This document shows positions 8,462 to 17,231 of a stretch of 64,000 nt of DNA, piece by piece (the first letter of the stretch is position 1; the number at the start of each line of letters is the position of its first letter). The notes beneath the pieces are model-generated. The model ran no database searches. It saw only the letters and a list, made by a program, of their open reading frames with translations, and was not told the DNA's origin. The position numbers were made by a program, and so were the translations under genes. The stretch comes from Meiothermus sp. GTDB lineage: Bacteria > Deinococcota > Deinococci > Deinococcales > Thermaceae. The stretch spans positions 744,001-808,000 of the forward strand of contig NZ_BPIJ01000001.1 in NCBI RefSeq assembly GCF_026004055.1, in the 5' to 3' direction.

Positions 8462-9642
8462 CCGCCCCCACCGAACAACTCCTGGGTCATGTGGTGGGCT
8501 TTGTGCGAAGGCTGCGGGACGAGGGGATTGTGGTTACGCCGGGCCAAACCGCCACTTTTGCCCGGGCCCTGGGCGAGATTTCCATCTTTGACCCGGTGGT
8601 TTTTTTCCACGCTGCCCAAAGCTCCTTGGTTACGCGCCGCGAAGACCAGGCCAAGTTCGCCGAGGTATTCCGCAAGTTCTGGCAAAACCTGGGCTTGGAG
8701 CGTTTTCCCGCCGAGCTACTAAACCAAACCCCCCTTCCCCCCAAAAAAGAAACCAAGGCCCGGCCCGGCGAGGTCGGGCGTGAGCCGCGCTCATCCCAGC
8801 CACCCTCCAAAGAGCCCCAGCCCATCGTAGACCGGGCCCTAACCTTCTCCGAGACCGAGGTCTTGAAGCAAAAGCGTTTCGACCAGATGAGCGAGCAGGA
8901 GCTCGAGGCTGCCCGCAAGCTGCTTTATAACTTTGTCTGGAGCCCCCCCGAGCGTCGCACCCGCCGCTTACAGGCTTCTGGTAAGGAGCAACTCGACCTG
9001 CGCCGTAGTTTTCGCCGTTCGCTCCGGCATCAGGGGGAATTAGTGCTGCTAGAGCAGCGCGCCCGCAAACAAAAGCCCCGGCCCATTGTGGCCCTGGCCG
9101 ACGTCTCGGGCTCCATGGAGCGCTACGCCCGGATGCTCTTGCACTTTCTGCACGCCTTTAGTCTCGAGCAAACCCGGCAGGGGGTGCGTCAGATCGAAAC
9201 CTTTACCTTTGGCACCCGCCTGACCCGCATTACCCGCACCCTCAAGAAGCGCAGTGTGGACGCGGCCCTAAGCGAAGTCGGGCAACAGGTCAAGGACTGG
9301 TCAGGCGGTACCCGTATTGGGGCCTGTCTGCACACCTTCAACCACACCTGGGCCAAGCGGGTCTTGGGCCGAGGCGCTATTGTGCTGGTAATCTCCGACG
9401 GCTGGGATCAGGGCGAGCCAGAACTCCTGGCTTTCGAGATGGAGCGGCTGCAAAAGTCCTGCCACCGCCTGATCTGGCTCAACCCGCTGATCGGCACCCC
9501 CGGCTACCAGCCGCTCACCCGCGGCCTGGTGGCTGCCATGCCTTTCATAGACGACTTTTTGCCCATCCACAACCTCAGCAGCTTAGAGATGCTGGTGGAG
9601 GCTTTGGAAGGGCTGGGGCGCCACCCAAACGCATTGCGCTGA
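8458..9642 (+). CDS. coxE: VWA-domain protein (CoxE-like)
   Basis: A 394-residue protein with a C-terminal von Willebrand factor A domain. The metal-ion-dependent adhesion site reads ADVSGSMERYARM, with later elements TFTFGTRLTRIT, GGTRIGACLHTF and LVISDGWDQGEPELL. The N-terminal 150 residues match the CoxE/YehL-type region. It overlaps coxD by 4 nt. Together the AAA and VWA proteins form a likely maturation pair for the molybdoenzyme. A small palindromic repeat begins 3 nt after the stop. Confidence 0.88.
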   Translation: MTAPTEQLLGHVVGFVRRLRDEGIVVTPGQTATFARALGEISIFDPVVFFHAAQSSLVTRREDQAKFAEVFRKFWQNLGLERFPAELLNQTPLPPKKETKARPGEVGREPRSSQPPSKEPQPIVDRALTFSETEVLKQKRFDQMSEQELEAARKLLYNFVWSPPERRTRRLQASGKEQLDLRRSFRRSLRHQGELVLLEQRARKQKPRPIVALADVSGSMERYARMLLHFLHAFSLEQTRQGVRQIETFTFGTRLTRITRTLKKRSVDAALSEVGQQVKDWSGGTRIGACLHTFNHTWAKRVLGRGAIVLVISDGWDQGEPELLAFEMERLQKSCHRLIWLNPLIGTPGYQPLTRGLVAAMPFIDDFLPIHNLSSLEMLVEALEGLGRHPNALR

Positions 9643-9644
9643 GA

Positions 9645-9733
9645 GCGGTTCCCACGAATACCCCCAACAGCGGTGTGGGCTGTTGGGGGTAAAACACTGG
9701 CCGCCGCGCGAGGGCAGTGTTTGTGAGAACCGC
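9645..9733. repeat. Small palindromic repeat, family C, copy 1 (89 bp, cloverleaf-like)
   Basis: Ends are GCGGTTCCCAC and GTGAGAACCGC. Inside are two further stems: CCCCCAACAG...CTGTTGGGGG (perfect 10 bp) and AAACACTG...CAGTGTTT. The single strand can fold as a three-arm structure. Related copies are at 22747-23175 (interrupted), 25923-26009 and 28149-28233. Confidence 0.8.
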
Positions 9734-9983
9734 GATGAGACGTATCCCGTCTTTACAACGCATGCGGCGCTGCACAATTACCCAACCCGGCGAGGCTCTG
9801 GAAATTTGGCCTTGTGCGCTACAGGGTAATACCGGATTCAAAAAGATAGTCTTCAAAACAAACAACCCTGGGGGCTATCTTTTTGAATCCTAGAGCACAC
9901 CCCTCCCTGACGGTCGGCGAAAAAAACGTCTCCCTTCCAAGGGGCGGTATCGCCCTCCGCTACGCGGATAACTTCTACCAACT

Positions 9984-10631
9984 CTACGACGAGGTGACAC
10001 ATAAAGCCTCTTGAATCCAAGGCCAAAAGCAAAGCCGCTTGACCCTAGTTGGATCAGCCGCAAGCTGGGTGAGGAACTCCTCGGCAGCCAGGCGTTTGTG
10101 TTCCAGCGAAGGGTACACTTTGCCTTCAATGGCCCGCCTGACCTCCTCAAACACCCGCTCGGCAGGATTGAGCTCGGGCGAATAGGCCGGTTGAAGGATA
10201 CGACTCCCCGCTAGCTCGGATAGGCTACGACCCCGATGAACCCCCGCCCCATCCCAAACGTTGATGGCTAACCCCCATTGCTCCAGCACCGGTTTGAGGT
10301 GTTCTTGCTTCAGGCGGGGAATCCAACCCCACCTCAACTGACCGATGGCCGGTATCACCGCCAGCAGCAGGTAGGCATACTGGTATGCCCGCTGTACCGT
10401 TTGAACGACCTTCACCCCCCGAGGCGCCAGCACCCGTCGAACTTGACCCAGCAGTCCCAACCGCAGCTCATCGCTAAACCCAATCCGGCCCAGAGCCTCC
10501 CCCAGGGTCTGACCCCCTCGGTGGAGCTGCTCGGCTATCAGGGCTTTGAGCCCCCCTTTTTCCAGCGCGCTTGCGCTGCCGCATCGGCCTTGGCAGCACT
10601 CGGTCGCGGTACTTTGGGGTGAATCTTCCAT
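9984..10631 (-). CDS. IS630-type transposase, catalytic part (frame B)
   Basis: This frame carries the DDE_3 catalytic core. It includes [15 protein letters not shown] (normally DNAxxH) and [21 protein letters not shown], the signature around the last acidic residue of IS630 transposases. It overlaps frame A (10538-11038), and translation probably enters it by -1 frameshifting at the A5G6 run. Its own start codon at 10631 looks incidental, because the first 30 residues are the frame-A protein read out of frame. The WDGAGVH variant keeps the first catalytic Asp. Probably functional as a fusion with frame A. Confidence 0.8.
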   Translation of the reverse strand: MEDSPQSTATECCQGRCGSASALEKGGLKALIAEQLHRGGQTLGEALGRIGFSDELRLGLLGQVRRVLAPRGVKVVQTVQRAYQYAYLLLAVIPAIGQLRWGWIPRLKQEHLKPVLEQWGLAINVWDGAGVHRGRSLSELAGSRILQPAYSPELNPAERVFEEVRRAIEGKVYPSLEHKRLAAEEFLTQLAADPTRVKRLCFWPWIQEALCVTSS

Positions 10632-11038
10632 CGAGCCATCAGCCCATAGAGGCCTTTATAGCTGTACTGCACCCCAAAGCGTTGTTGCACCCACTGCCGC
10701 GCTTCTTCGTAGGTGCGAAAGCTTCCTTGGGCACTCTCGGCTCGCAGTTCCAGTTGTTGGTCTTGATCCAACCAGGCTCGACTGACCTTGACCCCCCAGC
10801 CCGGTACGCGCTTCAACACCTCCTGCAATCCCCCGGCCCGATACCAAGCCAGCCACCGGTTGAGGGTTTTACGTCCAATCCCCACTTCTTTGGCCGCATC
10901 CTGTGCAGCTTTGCCTCGACGTACCAGCCACATCGCCTGCAGCCGTTTACGTCGTTCCAGGTTCCTCTCCCGTCTATACTGTGCCTCCAGCTCCTCTGCG
11001 CTTTCAGTCCAATCGATTGGGGCAATCCTACGACCCAT
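10538..11038 (-). CDS. IS630-type transposase, DNA-binding part (frame A)
   Basis: A 166-residue N-terminal transposase part with a helix-turn-helix region ([30 protein letters not shown]) and a winged-helix-like segment ending in [17 protein letters not shown]. At 10551-10561 (plus-strand CCCCCCTTTTT) the transcript reads AAAAAGGGGGG. A -1 shift there joins this frame to the catalytic frame. Two-frame organisation with a slippery run is common in IS630 elements. Confidence 0.8.
   Translation of the reverse strand: MGRRIAPIDWTESAEELEAQYRRERNLERRKRLQAMWLVRRGKAAQDAAKEVGIGRKTLNRWLAWYRAGGLQEVLKRVPGWGVKVSRAWLDQDQQLELRAESAQGSFRTYEEARQWVQQRFGVQYSYKGLYGLMARWKIHPKVPRPSAAKADAAAQARWKKGGSKP
10551..10561 (-). 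other. Probable -1 frameshift site of the transposase
   Basis: On the minus strand the run A5G6 is read AAA AAG GGG GGC in frame A and GAA AAA GGG GGG in frame B. The heptamer G-GGG-GGC allows both tRNAs to re-pair after a -1 slip. Confidence 0.6.
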
Positions 11039-11138
11039 TCCCCAATCCTACTATAGGTGTCACCTCGAGGGAGATTTGGTATTCGGTCGGGTTAGTTCGT
11101 CACCGAATGGTGACGAACTAACCGAATCTGGTATAAAC

Positions 11139-11171
11139 AACCGCCTACAGCTACCGATGCTGTAGGCGGTT
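11139..11171 (-). terminator. Terminator of the subtilase gene
   Basis: ACCGCCTACAG and CTGTAGGCGGT form a perfect 11-bp stem with a 9-nt loop. It lies just downstream of the subtilase stop on the minus strand and is followed by TGTTTAT. Confidence 0.7.
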
Positions 11172-11185
11172 TGAGGGGGCCAAAA

Positions 11186-12394
11186 TCAGTAGTTGGTAAA
11201 GAGCAGCAGGTTGGGCGAACGCGAGCCGGGGTTGGACACCACCCCCGCAGTGGCATTGCCCACAATGGCATTGCGCACGGTAGCCGGGCTGGCGGTGGGG
11301 TTGCCCTGTAGGTAGAGGGCCGCTACCCCAGCTACGTGCGGCGTGGCCATGGAGGTACCGCTGATGGTGTTGGTGGAGGTATCGCTGCTAATCCAGGCCG
11401 AGGTAATGGCGGAACCGGGGGCAAAGAGATCCAGGCAGCTCCCGTAGTTGGAGTACGAGGCCCGGGCATCGGTAGAGGTGGTCGCTCCCACGGTAATGCC
11501 CGCAGCTACCCGGGCCGGGGAGTAGTTACAGGCGTTGCGGTTGCTGTTGCCCGCAGCCAGGGCAAAGGTAATGCCGGCATTGATGGCGTTGTTGACGGCG
11601 GTGTCGAGGGCGCTCGAGGCCCCCCCACCCAGGCTCATATTGGCCACTGCCGGCTTCCGGGCGTTTTGCCGCACCCAGTCCACCCCGGCAATCACCCCGG
11701 AGTTGGTGCCCGAGCCACTGCAGTTCAAAACCCGCACGGCATACAGGCGCACGCTCTTGGCCACCCCATACACCGCGCCGCCTACCGTTCCGGCCACGTG
11801 GGTACCGTGGCCATTGCAGTCGTTGCCGTTCTGACCATCGCCCACGGCATCGTAGGCCACCGAGGCCCGGCCCCCAAACTCGCTGTGGCTGACCCGGATG
11901 CCGGTGTCGATGATATAGGCGCTAACCCCGCTGCCGGTATTGCTGTAGGTAAAGGTGCTGCTTAGGGGCAAGGCCCGCTGGTCAATGCGATCCAGGCCCC
12001 AGGTTGCGCCCGTCTGGGTGGCGTCAATGCTCATGACCTGGTCGGCCTCGAGGTAGTCCACCCGAGGGTCTTGCCGCAGGGCCGCCAGGTTCTCAGGGGA
12101 CAGGCGGACTGCAAGGCCCTGCAAAGCGGCCGTATAGACCTGTTGCACCTGGGCATCCGCCGCCAAACCCAGGCTTTGCAGTTCACTTTGCAAGCTCACC
12201 CCGCCGCCCAAAGCGGCCTTGAGCCTTTGCAGCGAGGCCAGTACGCCGGCGTCTTCCTTATAGACCACTATGTACTGACCCTGGATGGCGTTGGGGTTAT
12301 CCAGCCCCAACACCGGAGCCAAAGTATCGGTAGCGCGGTTTCCACACGCCGCCAGCAACAGCAACCACAAGACCCATAGCAAACGTAGATACAT
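11186..12394 (-). CDS. Subtilisin-like serine protease (aqualysin/proteinase K type), lipoprotein
   Basis: A 402-residue secreted S8 peptidase. The N-terminus [18 protein letters not shown] is a lipoprotein signal with lipobox LAAC. It is followed by an I9-type propeptide ([11 protein letters not shown] to RVDYLEADQ) and the catalytic domain with Asp in [11 protein letters not shown], His in [10 protein letters not shown] and Ser in [13 protein letters not shown]. It resembles aqualysin I of Thermus but lacks a long C-terminal pro-region. The ATG at 12394 has GGGAGG 9 nt upstream, so the TTG at 12415 is rejected. The C-terminus is followed by a strong terminator. Confidence 0.92.
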   Translation of the reverse strand: MYLRLLWVLWLLLLAACGNRATDTLAPVLGLDNPNAIQGQYIVVYKEDAGVLASLQRLKAALGGGVSLQSELQSLGLAADAQVQQVYTAALQGLAVRLSPENLAALRQDPRVDYLEADQVMSIDATQTGATWGLDRIDQRALPLSSTFTYSNTGSGVSAYIIDTGIRVSHSEFGGRASVAYDAVGDGQNGNDCNGHGTHVAGTVGGAVYGVAKSVRLYAVRVLNCSGSGTNSGVIAGVDWVRQNARKPAVANMSLGGGASSALDTAVNNAINAGITFALAAGNSNRNACNYSPARVAAGITVGATTSTDARASYSNYGSCLDLFAPGSAITSAWISSDTSTNTISGTSMATPHVAGVAALYLQGNPTASPATVRNAIVGNATAGVVSNPGSRSPNLLLFTNY

Positions 12395-12492
12395 CGCAGC
12401 GAACCTCCCGAACAACAGTTTGGTTTTGGGCAGTGAACCCGCCGCAAGTATACCTGAGTGAAAAGGGTTGCGCTGAGTTCATAAAGCCTCGA

Positions 12493-14154
12493 TTAAACCT
12501 GAAACACCCCCACCCGCAGGGGCTCGCGCAGCGGGTTCAGGGCGCAAACCTCGAGGCTCCTTATAAGCCGCTCACGGGTCTCGTGGGGGAAGATGACCTC
12601 GTCTACCCAGAGGCGGGCCGCGGCATAGCGCGGATCGAGGGTCTCTTCGTAGCGGCCCTTGATGCGTTCATAGAGCTCGACCAGGTCTTCTTCGGTAGGC
12701 TTGCGCCCCTCGCGCCCTAGCTTGGCCAGCTCAATTTCCATCAGGGTCTTGGCCGCGGCGTTGCCGCTCATAACGGCATACTTGGCCGAAGGCCAGGCGT
12801 AAATGAAGCGCGGGGCATAGGCTTTGCCGGCCATGGCGTAGTTGCCCGCGCCAAACGAGCCGCCGGTAATCAGAGTGATCTTGGGCACCACCGAGTTGGA
12901 AACCGCGTTGACCAGCTTGGCCCCCCGCCGGATGATGCCCTGCTGCTCGGACTCCTTGCCCACCATAAAGCCGGTTACGTCCATCAGGAACAAGAGGGGA
13001 ATAAAGCGCTGATTGACCTCGAGGATAAACCGGGCGGCCTTGTCGGCGGCCTCGGCATAGATGACCCCCCCCACTTCAATTTTTCCGGGCTTCTTGATAA
13101 TCAGGCGCTGGTTGGCCACAATCCCCACCGGAAACCCGCCCAGCCGGGCATAGCCACAAACCAGTGTCTGGCCGTAATCGGCCTTGTACTCGTGAAACTC
13201 CGAGCCATCTACCAACCGGGCAATCACCTCCCGCACGTCGTAGGGACGGGCGCCATCGGGCGAGACCAGCCCGTAGAGGTCTTCGGGGGGGTGCACAGGC
13301 TCCACTTCGTCCTTGCGCTCTGTTGCCCAGGGGGCCAGGGCGGGTGCGGCGTACAGCCCGGCCAAGGTACGAATGCGGGCAATGGCCGAGGGGTCGTCGG
13401 GCTCGTAAAAGTCCACCGTGCCCGAGACCTCGGCGTGCATCCGCGCCCCGCCCAGTTCCTCCGAGCTCACCTCCTGCCCAATGGCCGCCTTGACCAGGGC
13501 GGGCCCGGCCAGGTATAGCCCCGAGCCCTCGGTCATGATCAGCACATCGGTCATTAGGGGCAGGTAGGCTCCTCCGGCCACACAGTTGCCCATGATGGCC
13601 GAGATTTGCGGAATGCCCAGCGCGCTCATGCGGGCATTCAGGTAGAAAATGCGGCCAAAGTCGTCCTGATCGGGGAAAACTTCGTCCTGTAAGGGCAGAA
13701 AGACCCCCGCCGAGTCCACCAGGTAGACCGTGGGGAGGTGGTTCTCGAGGGCAATGGTCTGAGCCCGAATGACCTTTTTTGCGGTGATGGGGAAAAAGGC
13801 CCCCGCTTTCACGGTGGCGTCGTTGGCGATGATCATCCAGTCCCGACCGGCTATCTTGCCAATGGTCGTGACCACCCCTCCGCCGGGCGCACCGCCCCAG
13901 TCGGCATACATCTGCCAGCCGGCATAGCCCAGGATTTCCTCCGCTTCGGTGCCGGGGTCTACCAGCGCCGCAATGCGCTCGCGGGCGGTCAGCCGCCCCC
14001 GGGCGTGCTGACGCTCCACGGCTTTGGCGCCCCCGCCCTGGCGCACCTGCTCGAGCGAGGTGCGAAAATCGGCCATCAGGCGCACCCAGGCGTCCTTGTT
14101 TTGCTTGAAGGGAGAGGATTCCCGCTCCTTGGGGCTGATGTGGCTCTGAATCAT
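12493..14154 (-). CDS. Acyl-CoA carboxylase carboxyltransferase (beta) subunit, methylcrotonyl-CoA type
   Basis: A 553-residue carboxyltransferase with both crotonase-like halves. DSAGVFLPLQDEVFPDQDDFGRIFYLNARMS is the acyl-CoA-binding signature usual in methylcrotonyl-CoA carboxylase beta subunits, and VGIVANQ, LFLMDVTGFMVG and GGSFGAGNYAM mark the biotin-binding half. It transfers CO2 from carboxybiotin to a branched acyl-CoA, here probably in leucine breakdown. No biotin-carboxylase subunit is adjacent, so the partner is elsewhere. ATG at 14154 is preferred over TTG at 14160; no clear Shine-Dalgarno. Propionyl-CoA or other acyl-CoA specificity cannot be excluded. Confidence 0.88.
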   Translation of the reverse strand: MIQSHISPKERESSPFKQNKDAWVRLMADFRTSLEQVRQGGGAKAVERQHARGRLTARERIAALVDPGTEAEEILGYAGWQMYADWGGAPGGGVVTTIGKIAGRDWMIIANDATVKAGAFFPITAKKVIRAQTIALENHLPTVYLVDSAGVFLPLQDEVFPDQDDFGRIFYLNARMSALGIPQISAIMGNCVAGGAYLPLMTDVLIMTEGSGLYLAGPALVKAAIGQEVSSEELGGARMHAEVSGTVDFYEPDDPSAIARIRTLAGLYAAPALAPWATERKDEVEPVHPPEDLYGLVSPDGARPYDVREVIARLVDGSEFHEYKADYGQTLVCGYARLGGFPVGIVANQRLIIKKPGKIEVGGVIYAEAADKAARFILEVNQRFIPLLFLMDVTGFMVGKESEQQGIIRRGAKLVNAVSNSVVPKITLITGGSFGAGNYAMAGKAYAPRFIYAWPSAKYAVMSGNAAAKTLMEIELAKLGREGRKPTEEDLVELYERIKGRYEETLDPRYAAARLWVDEVIFPHETRERLIRSLEVCALNPLREPLRVGVFQV

Positions 14155-14256
14155 GCCCAAAGTCTACCGTTTTTTTGTCGGTAGGTTGTATTTTCGTCAG
14201 GTATTGCGCCATGCACATCTGAGAAGAGCGTCGCCCTTGCCGTATGATTGGCACGT

Positions 14257-15003
14257 ATGCGCAAACGACTGGTAGCCGGAAACTGGAAGATGCACAAAAC
14301 CCCCTCCGAAGCCCGCATGTGGTTTCGGGATTTGATTGTTCGACAGCTCCCCCCTCAGACCGAGCCGGCCCTGCTGGTGCCTTTTACCCATCTGCCCTAC
14401 GCTTCGGAAGTGCTCGAGGGCTACGGGGTGGCGTGGGGTGCCCAGGATGTCTCGGCTCACTCGGAGGGCGCCTATACGGGCGAGGTCTCGGCCCGAATGC
14501 TGGCCGATCTGGCCTGCAAATACACCATCGTGGGGCACTCCGAGCGGCGCAGCTACCATGCCGAGTCCGATGCCCTGGTAGCCGAAAAAGCCAGGCGTCT
14601 GCTGGAGCAGGGCATCATCCCCATCCTTTGTGTGGGGGAACCCCTAGAGGTACGGGAGGCCGAAAACCACGTCGAGTACACCCTCAAGCAACTGGAGGGC
14701 AGCCTCGAGGGGGTCAATCCGCCCTCGCCCGCGCATCTGGTCATTGCCTATGAGCCGGTCTGGGCCATCGGCACCGGCAAGACCGCCACCCCCGAGGACG
14801 CCGAGGCCATGCACCGCGCCATCCGCGGCTGGCTGATGGCCCGCTACGGCTCGAGTTTTGCGGAGGAGTTGCGGATTCTCTATGGGGGCTCGGTCAAGCC
14901 CGACAACGCTGCGGCTCTCTTCGCCCAGCCCAACATCGATGGCGGCCTGGTGGGGGGAGCCAGCCTGAAGCTCGACGATTATCTCCAACTGCTGACCGCC
15001 TGA
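14257..15003 (+). CDS. tpiA: Triosephosphate isomerase
   Basis: A 248-residue TIM-barrel enzyme interconverting dihydroxyacetone phosphate and glyceraldehyde 3-phosphate in glycolysis. It has the substrate Lys in GNWKMHK, the catalytic His in VGHSERR, the catalytic Glu in [14 protein letters not shown] and the phosphate-binding YGGSVKPDN and [10 protein letters not shown]. The ATG at 14257 lies 8 nt after a TATGAT -10 box (14243-14248), suggesting a leaderless mRNA. The next gene follows 11 nt after the stop. Confidence 0.97.
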   Translation: MRKRLVAGNWKMHKTPSEARMWFRDLIVRQLPPQTEPALLVPFTHLPYASEVLEGYGVAWGAQDVSAHSEGAYTGEVSARMLADLACKYTIVGHSERRSYHAESDALVAEKARRLLEQGIIPILCVGEPLEVREAENHVEYTLKQLEGSLEGVNPPSPAHLVIAYEPVWAIGTGKTATPEDAEAMHRAIRGWLMARYGSSFAEELRILYGGSVKPDNAAALFAQPNIDGGLVGGASLKLDDYLQLLTA

Positions 15004-15014
15004 AAGGAGAGACC

Positions 15015-15335
15015 ATGCGTGTTTGGATGGTATTCGTACTGCTTGCTTCCCTTGTGGCCCTGGCCCAGTCCACCGACTCGGTGCAACGAACCTACCGCTG
15101 CGCCGGAGGTGTGCAGGTTCGGGCCGTCTACCACAACCAGTTCGACCGGGTGGGGGTGGTGTTCAACCACCAGACCTACGGCCCCTTGTACCAGGTGGAA
15201 GCGGCTTCGGGGGTCAAGTACTCCGATGGCCGGGCTTCCTGGTGGGTCAAAGGCAGCGGCGTTGCCGAGGAGGCCTTCTTGCTGAGTGAGCGTACCGGGA
15301 AAACGCTGGCCCAGCGCTGTAAGCCCGTGCGTTGA
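15015..15335 (+). CDS. Secreted MliC-like (C-type lysozyme inhibitor fold) protein
   Basis: A 106-residue protein with a signal peptide (MRVWMVFVLLASLVALAQS) and a body resembling the MliC fold: TYRCAGGVQVRAVYHN, then ASGVKYSDGRASWWVKGSGVAEEAFLL and a final Cys. Two Cys, in YRCAGG and AQRCKP, probably form a disulfide. The start is supported by AAAGGAGAG. It shares an operon with tpiA by spacing only. Lysozyme inhibition is a family trait and not shown here. Confidence 0.65.
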   Translation: MRVWMVFVLLASLVALAQSTDSVQRTYRCAGGVQVRAVYHNQFDRVGVVFNHQTYGPLYQVEAASGVKYSDGRASWWVKGSGVAEEAFLLSERTGKTLAQRCKPVR

Positions 15336-15398
15336 GGCAGCAAGGCCAGGTCAAATACTTTAGTCGAGTGCACGTCGCTTGCGGTAGACTCTATACCC

Positions 15399-16523
15399 AT
15401 GGCGCACCTCCACCCCAGAACCCAGCTTTCTAAGGAGAGCATCTTCGCTCAGATGAGCCGCCTGGCCGCCCAGCACGGGGCCATCAACCTGGGGCAGGGG
15501 TTTCCTTCCAATCCCCCGCCGGCATTTTTGCAGGAGGCCGCCCGCCGGGCCATCGGAACGGTAGATCAGTACACCCCGCCCATCGGCCTCCCTCACCTGC
15601 GCGAGGCAGTGGCCGAAGACTTGGGCGTCTCGCCCGAGAATGTGGTTATCACGGCAGGAGGCACCGAGGCGTTGCACGCGCTGGCCGAAGCGCTCTATGG
15701 CCCGGGGGATGAAGTGGTGATGATGGAGCCCTACTTCGACGTTTACATCCCCCAGGCCCGCATGGCCGGAGCCGAGCCGGTCATGGTGCCCATGCGCCTG
15801 ACCGAGCGCTGGGAAGTGGACTTGGCGGCGCTGGAACGGGCCATTACGGTACGAACCCAGGCCCTTTTGCTCACCAACCCCTACAACCCCACCGGCTCGC
15901 TCCTCTCCAGAGCCGAGGCCGAGCAGATTGTGGCCCTGGCCCGCCGACACGACCTCTGGATCATCAGCGACGAGGTCTACGACGAGCTCTACTTTGCCGA
16001 ACCCCCTATTTCTTTGCGTGAGCTGGCCCCCGAGCGGGTCTTTAGCGTGGGCTCGGCGGGCAAGCGGCTCGAGGCCACCGGCTGGCGCATCGGCTGGATT
16101 GTCACCCCGCCCGGCCTGGCCCCGCAGATAGCGGGGATGCGCCAGTGGAGCAGCTTCTGTTCGGCGGCCCCCCTGCAGGCGGCGGTGGCCGAGGCCCTGC
16201 CCATCGCCCGCAGGGAGGGGTTCTACCAAAAGCTCCGGGAAAGCTACAAAAAGCGGCGGGACTTGCTCGAGCAGGGCCTAAAATCTATGGGCCTAAAAAC
16301 CTTCTCCTCTGCCGGCACCTACTTCCTCACCGCCCTACTGCCCAACCTAGACGCCGAAACCCTGGTGCGCGAGGGTAAGGTGGCCATCATTCCCGGTTCG
16401 GCTTTTTACCTTCAGAACCCAGCTCCCAAGGGCCTCTTCCGCTTTGCTTTCTGTAAGACCGAAGCGGAAATTGAGCAGGCTTTGGAGCGGCTCGAGGGTT
16501 ATCTGAAAAAAATGCACTCCTAA
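15399..16523 (+). CDS. Class I/II PLP-dependent aminotransferase (kynurenine/methionine/glutamine type)
   Basis: A 374-residue fold-type I aminotransferase. LGQGFPSNPPP, NPYNPTGSLLS (substrate-binding Asn), ISDEVYDELYF (cofactor-binding Asp and Tyr) and SVGSAGKRLEATGWRIGW (Schiff-base Lys) are clear. The pattern fits the YbdL/KAT subgroup acting on methionine, glutamine or kynurenine. ATG at 15399 follows TAGACT by 8 nt, so it is probably leaderless. Substrate not determinable. Confidence 0.9.
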   Translation: MAHLHPRTQLSKESIFAQMSRLAAQHGAINLGQGFPSNPPPAFLQEAARRAIGTVDQYTPPIGLPHLREAVAEDLGVSPENVVITAGGTEALHALAEALYGPGDEVVMMEPYFDVYIPQARMAGAEPVMVPMRLTERWEVDLAALERAITVRTQALLLTNPYNPTGSLLSRAEAEQIVALARRHDLWIISDEVYDELYFAEPPISLRELAPERVFSVGSAGKRLEATGWRIGWIVTPPGLAPQIAGMRQWSSFCSAAPLQAAVAEALPIARREGFYQKLRESYKKRRDLLEQGLKSMGLKTFSSAGTYFLTALLPNLDAETLVREGKVAIIPGSAFYLQNPAPKGLFRFAFCKTEAEIEQALERLEGYLKKMHS

Positions 16524-16555
16524 ACCATCAATCGCGCCCCGTTCCCAGGCCTGGC

Positions 16556-16896
16556 TTAGCCCCAGCCCAGCGCCTTGCGGGCCTCGGGCGAAAGCCGCGC
16601 GGGGGTCCAGGGCGGATTCCAGACCAGCTCGACCGTGACCGCCTCGACGCCGGGGAGCCCGCCGAGGGCCCGACGCAGGGAGTCGTGCAGGGGGCAGCCG
16701 GCACCAGCGGATGCATAGCCCCCACCAGCACCCCCACGCCAAAGCCCAAGAACAGCAGGTGGCTTGCGGCCAGCAGCACCGGATGGCGCGCAGCGTGCAG
16801 GGCCAGCAACAGCAGGCCCCACAGCAAAAAGCCCGTCGGCAGCCCGAAGCAACCCAGGGGCAGGCTCTTATTTTGGCTGGGGAAGGGGCTCGTCAT
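16556..16896 (-). pseudogene. Deletion-fusion remnant: membrane-protein start joined out of frame to a PaaD/SufT-type (DUF59) tail
   Basis: From ATG 16896 the frame encodes a membrane protein start ([20 protein letters not shown], then [21 protein letters not shown]). Past about 16700 that frame becomes nonsense. The next frame then reads [47 protein letters not shown], the typical C-terminus of PaaD/SufT-like metal-sulfur cluster proteins. This looks like a deletion joining two neighbouring genes of a nitrogen-oxide-type cluster. Neither product would be whole. A sequencing frameshift alone would not explain the missing N-terminus of the DUF59 part. Confidence 0.6.
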
Positions 16897-16930
16897 CGCC
16901 TTCACCCTAGGGTTCACCCAGCTGCGCGGG

Positions 16931-16948
16931 CCATGACCTAAGTCATGG
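16931..16948 (+). promoter_or_regulatory. FNR/DNR-type operator upstream of the DUF2249 operon
   Basis: CCATGAC-CTAA-GTCATGG is a perfect palindrome whose core TGAC-N4-GTCA resembles FNR/DNR-class binding sites. A weak -10 (GGCTAT, 16971-16976) puts the site centre roughly 43 bp upstream of the predicted start, the position of a class II activator. Confidence 0.55.
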
Positions 16949-16995
16949 CGGGCTCGAGGGCCGGCAAGCAGGCTATGGGGTGTAAGGAGGCACCC

Positions 16996-17229
16996 ATGCA
17001 GACCCTGCGAACCCTGGATGTCCGCTCCATCGCCCCCCGCGAACGCCACCCCACCATCTTCAACCTCTTCGACAGCCTCGAGCCCGGCACGGCCTTTGAA
17101 CTGGTCAACGACCACGACCCCAAGCCGCTCTTCTACCAGTTCAGCGCCGAGCGCAGCGGGCGCTTTGCCTGGGAGTATCTCGAGCAAGGCCCCGAGGTCT
17201 GGCGGGTGAGGATCGGCAAGAAGGAGTAG
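16996..17229 (+). CDS. DUF2249 protein
   Basis: A 77-residue protein (TLDVRSIAPRERHPTIFNLFDSL, then FELVNDHDPKPLFYQF and GPEVWRVRIGK) with the features of DUF2249. This family is found beside nitric-oxide and nitrite respiration genes in many bacteria. ATG 16996 follows AAGGAGG. First gene of a tight four-gene set; the next start is 2 nt after its stop. Biochemical function unknown. Confidence 0.8.
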   Translation: MQTLRTLDVRSIAPRERHPTIFNLFDSLEPGTAFELVNDHDPKPLFYQFSAERSGRFAWEYLEQGPEVWRVRIGKKE

Positions 17230-17231
17230 CC

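Larger units (their letters stand above)
9976..11081 (-). mobile_element. IS630-family insertion sequence, 1106 bp
   Basis: The boundaries are set by comparison with uninterrupted copies of repeat family B. Terminal inverted repeats of about 25 bp start TACCAA and end in GAGGTGACAC, with 21 of 25 positions matching. The encoded transposase is of IS630/DDE_3 type in two overlapping frames. Flanking TTC on both sides suggests a 3-bp duplication. IS630 elements normally duplicate TA, and the ends do begin and finish with TA, so the exact target duplication is unsettled. Confidence 0.88.
9829..11134. repeat. Repeat family B, copy 2, interrupted by an IS630-type element
   Basis: The left part (9829-9975) and right part (11082-11134) together reproduce copy 1 at 1826-2021, including ATACCGGATTC and GAATCTGGTAT ends. 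The gap is exactly the IS at 9976-11081. The trinucleotide TTC occurs once in the intact copies and on both sides of the IS here. Confidence 0.85.
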
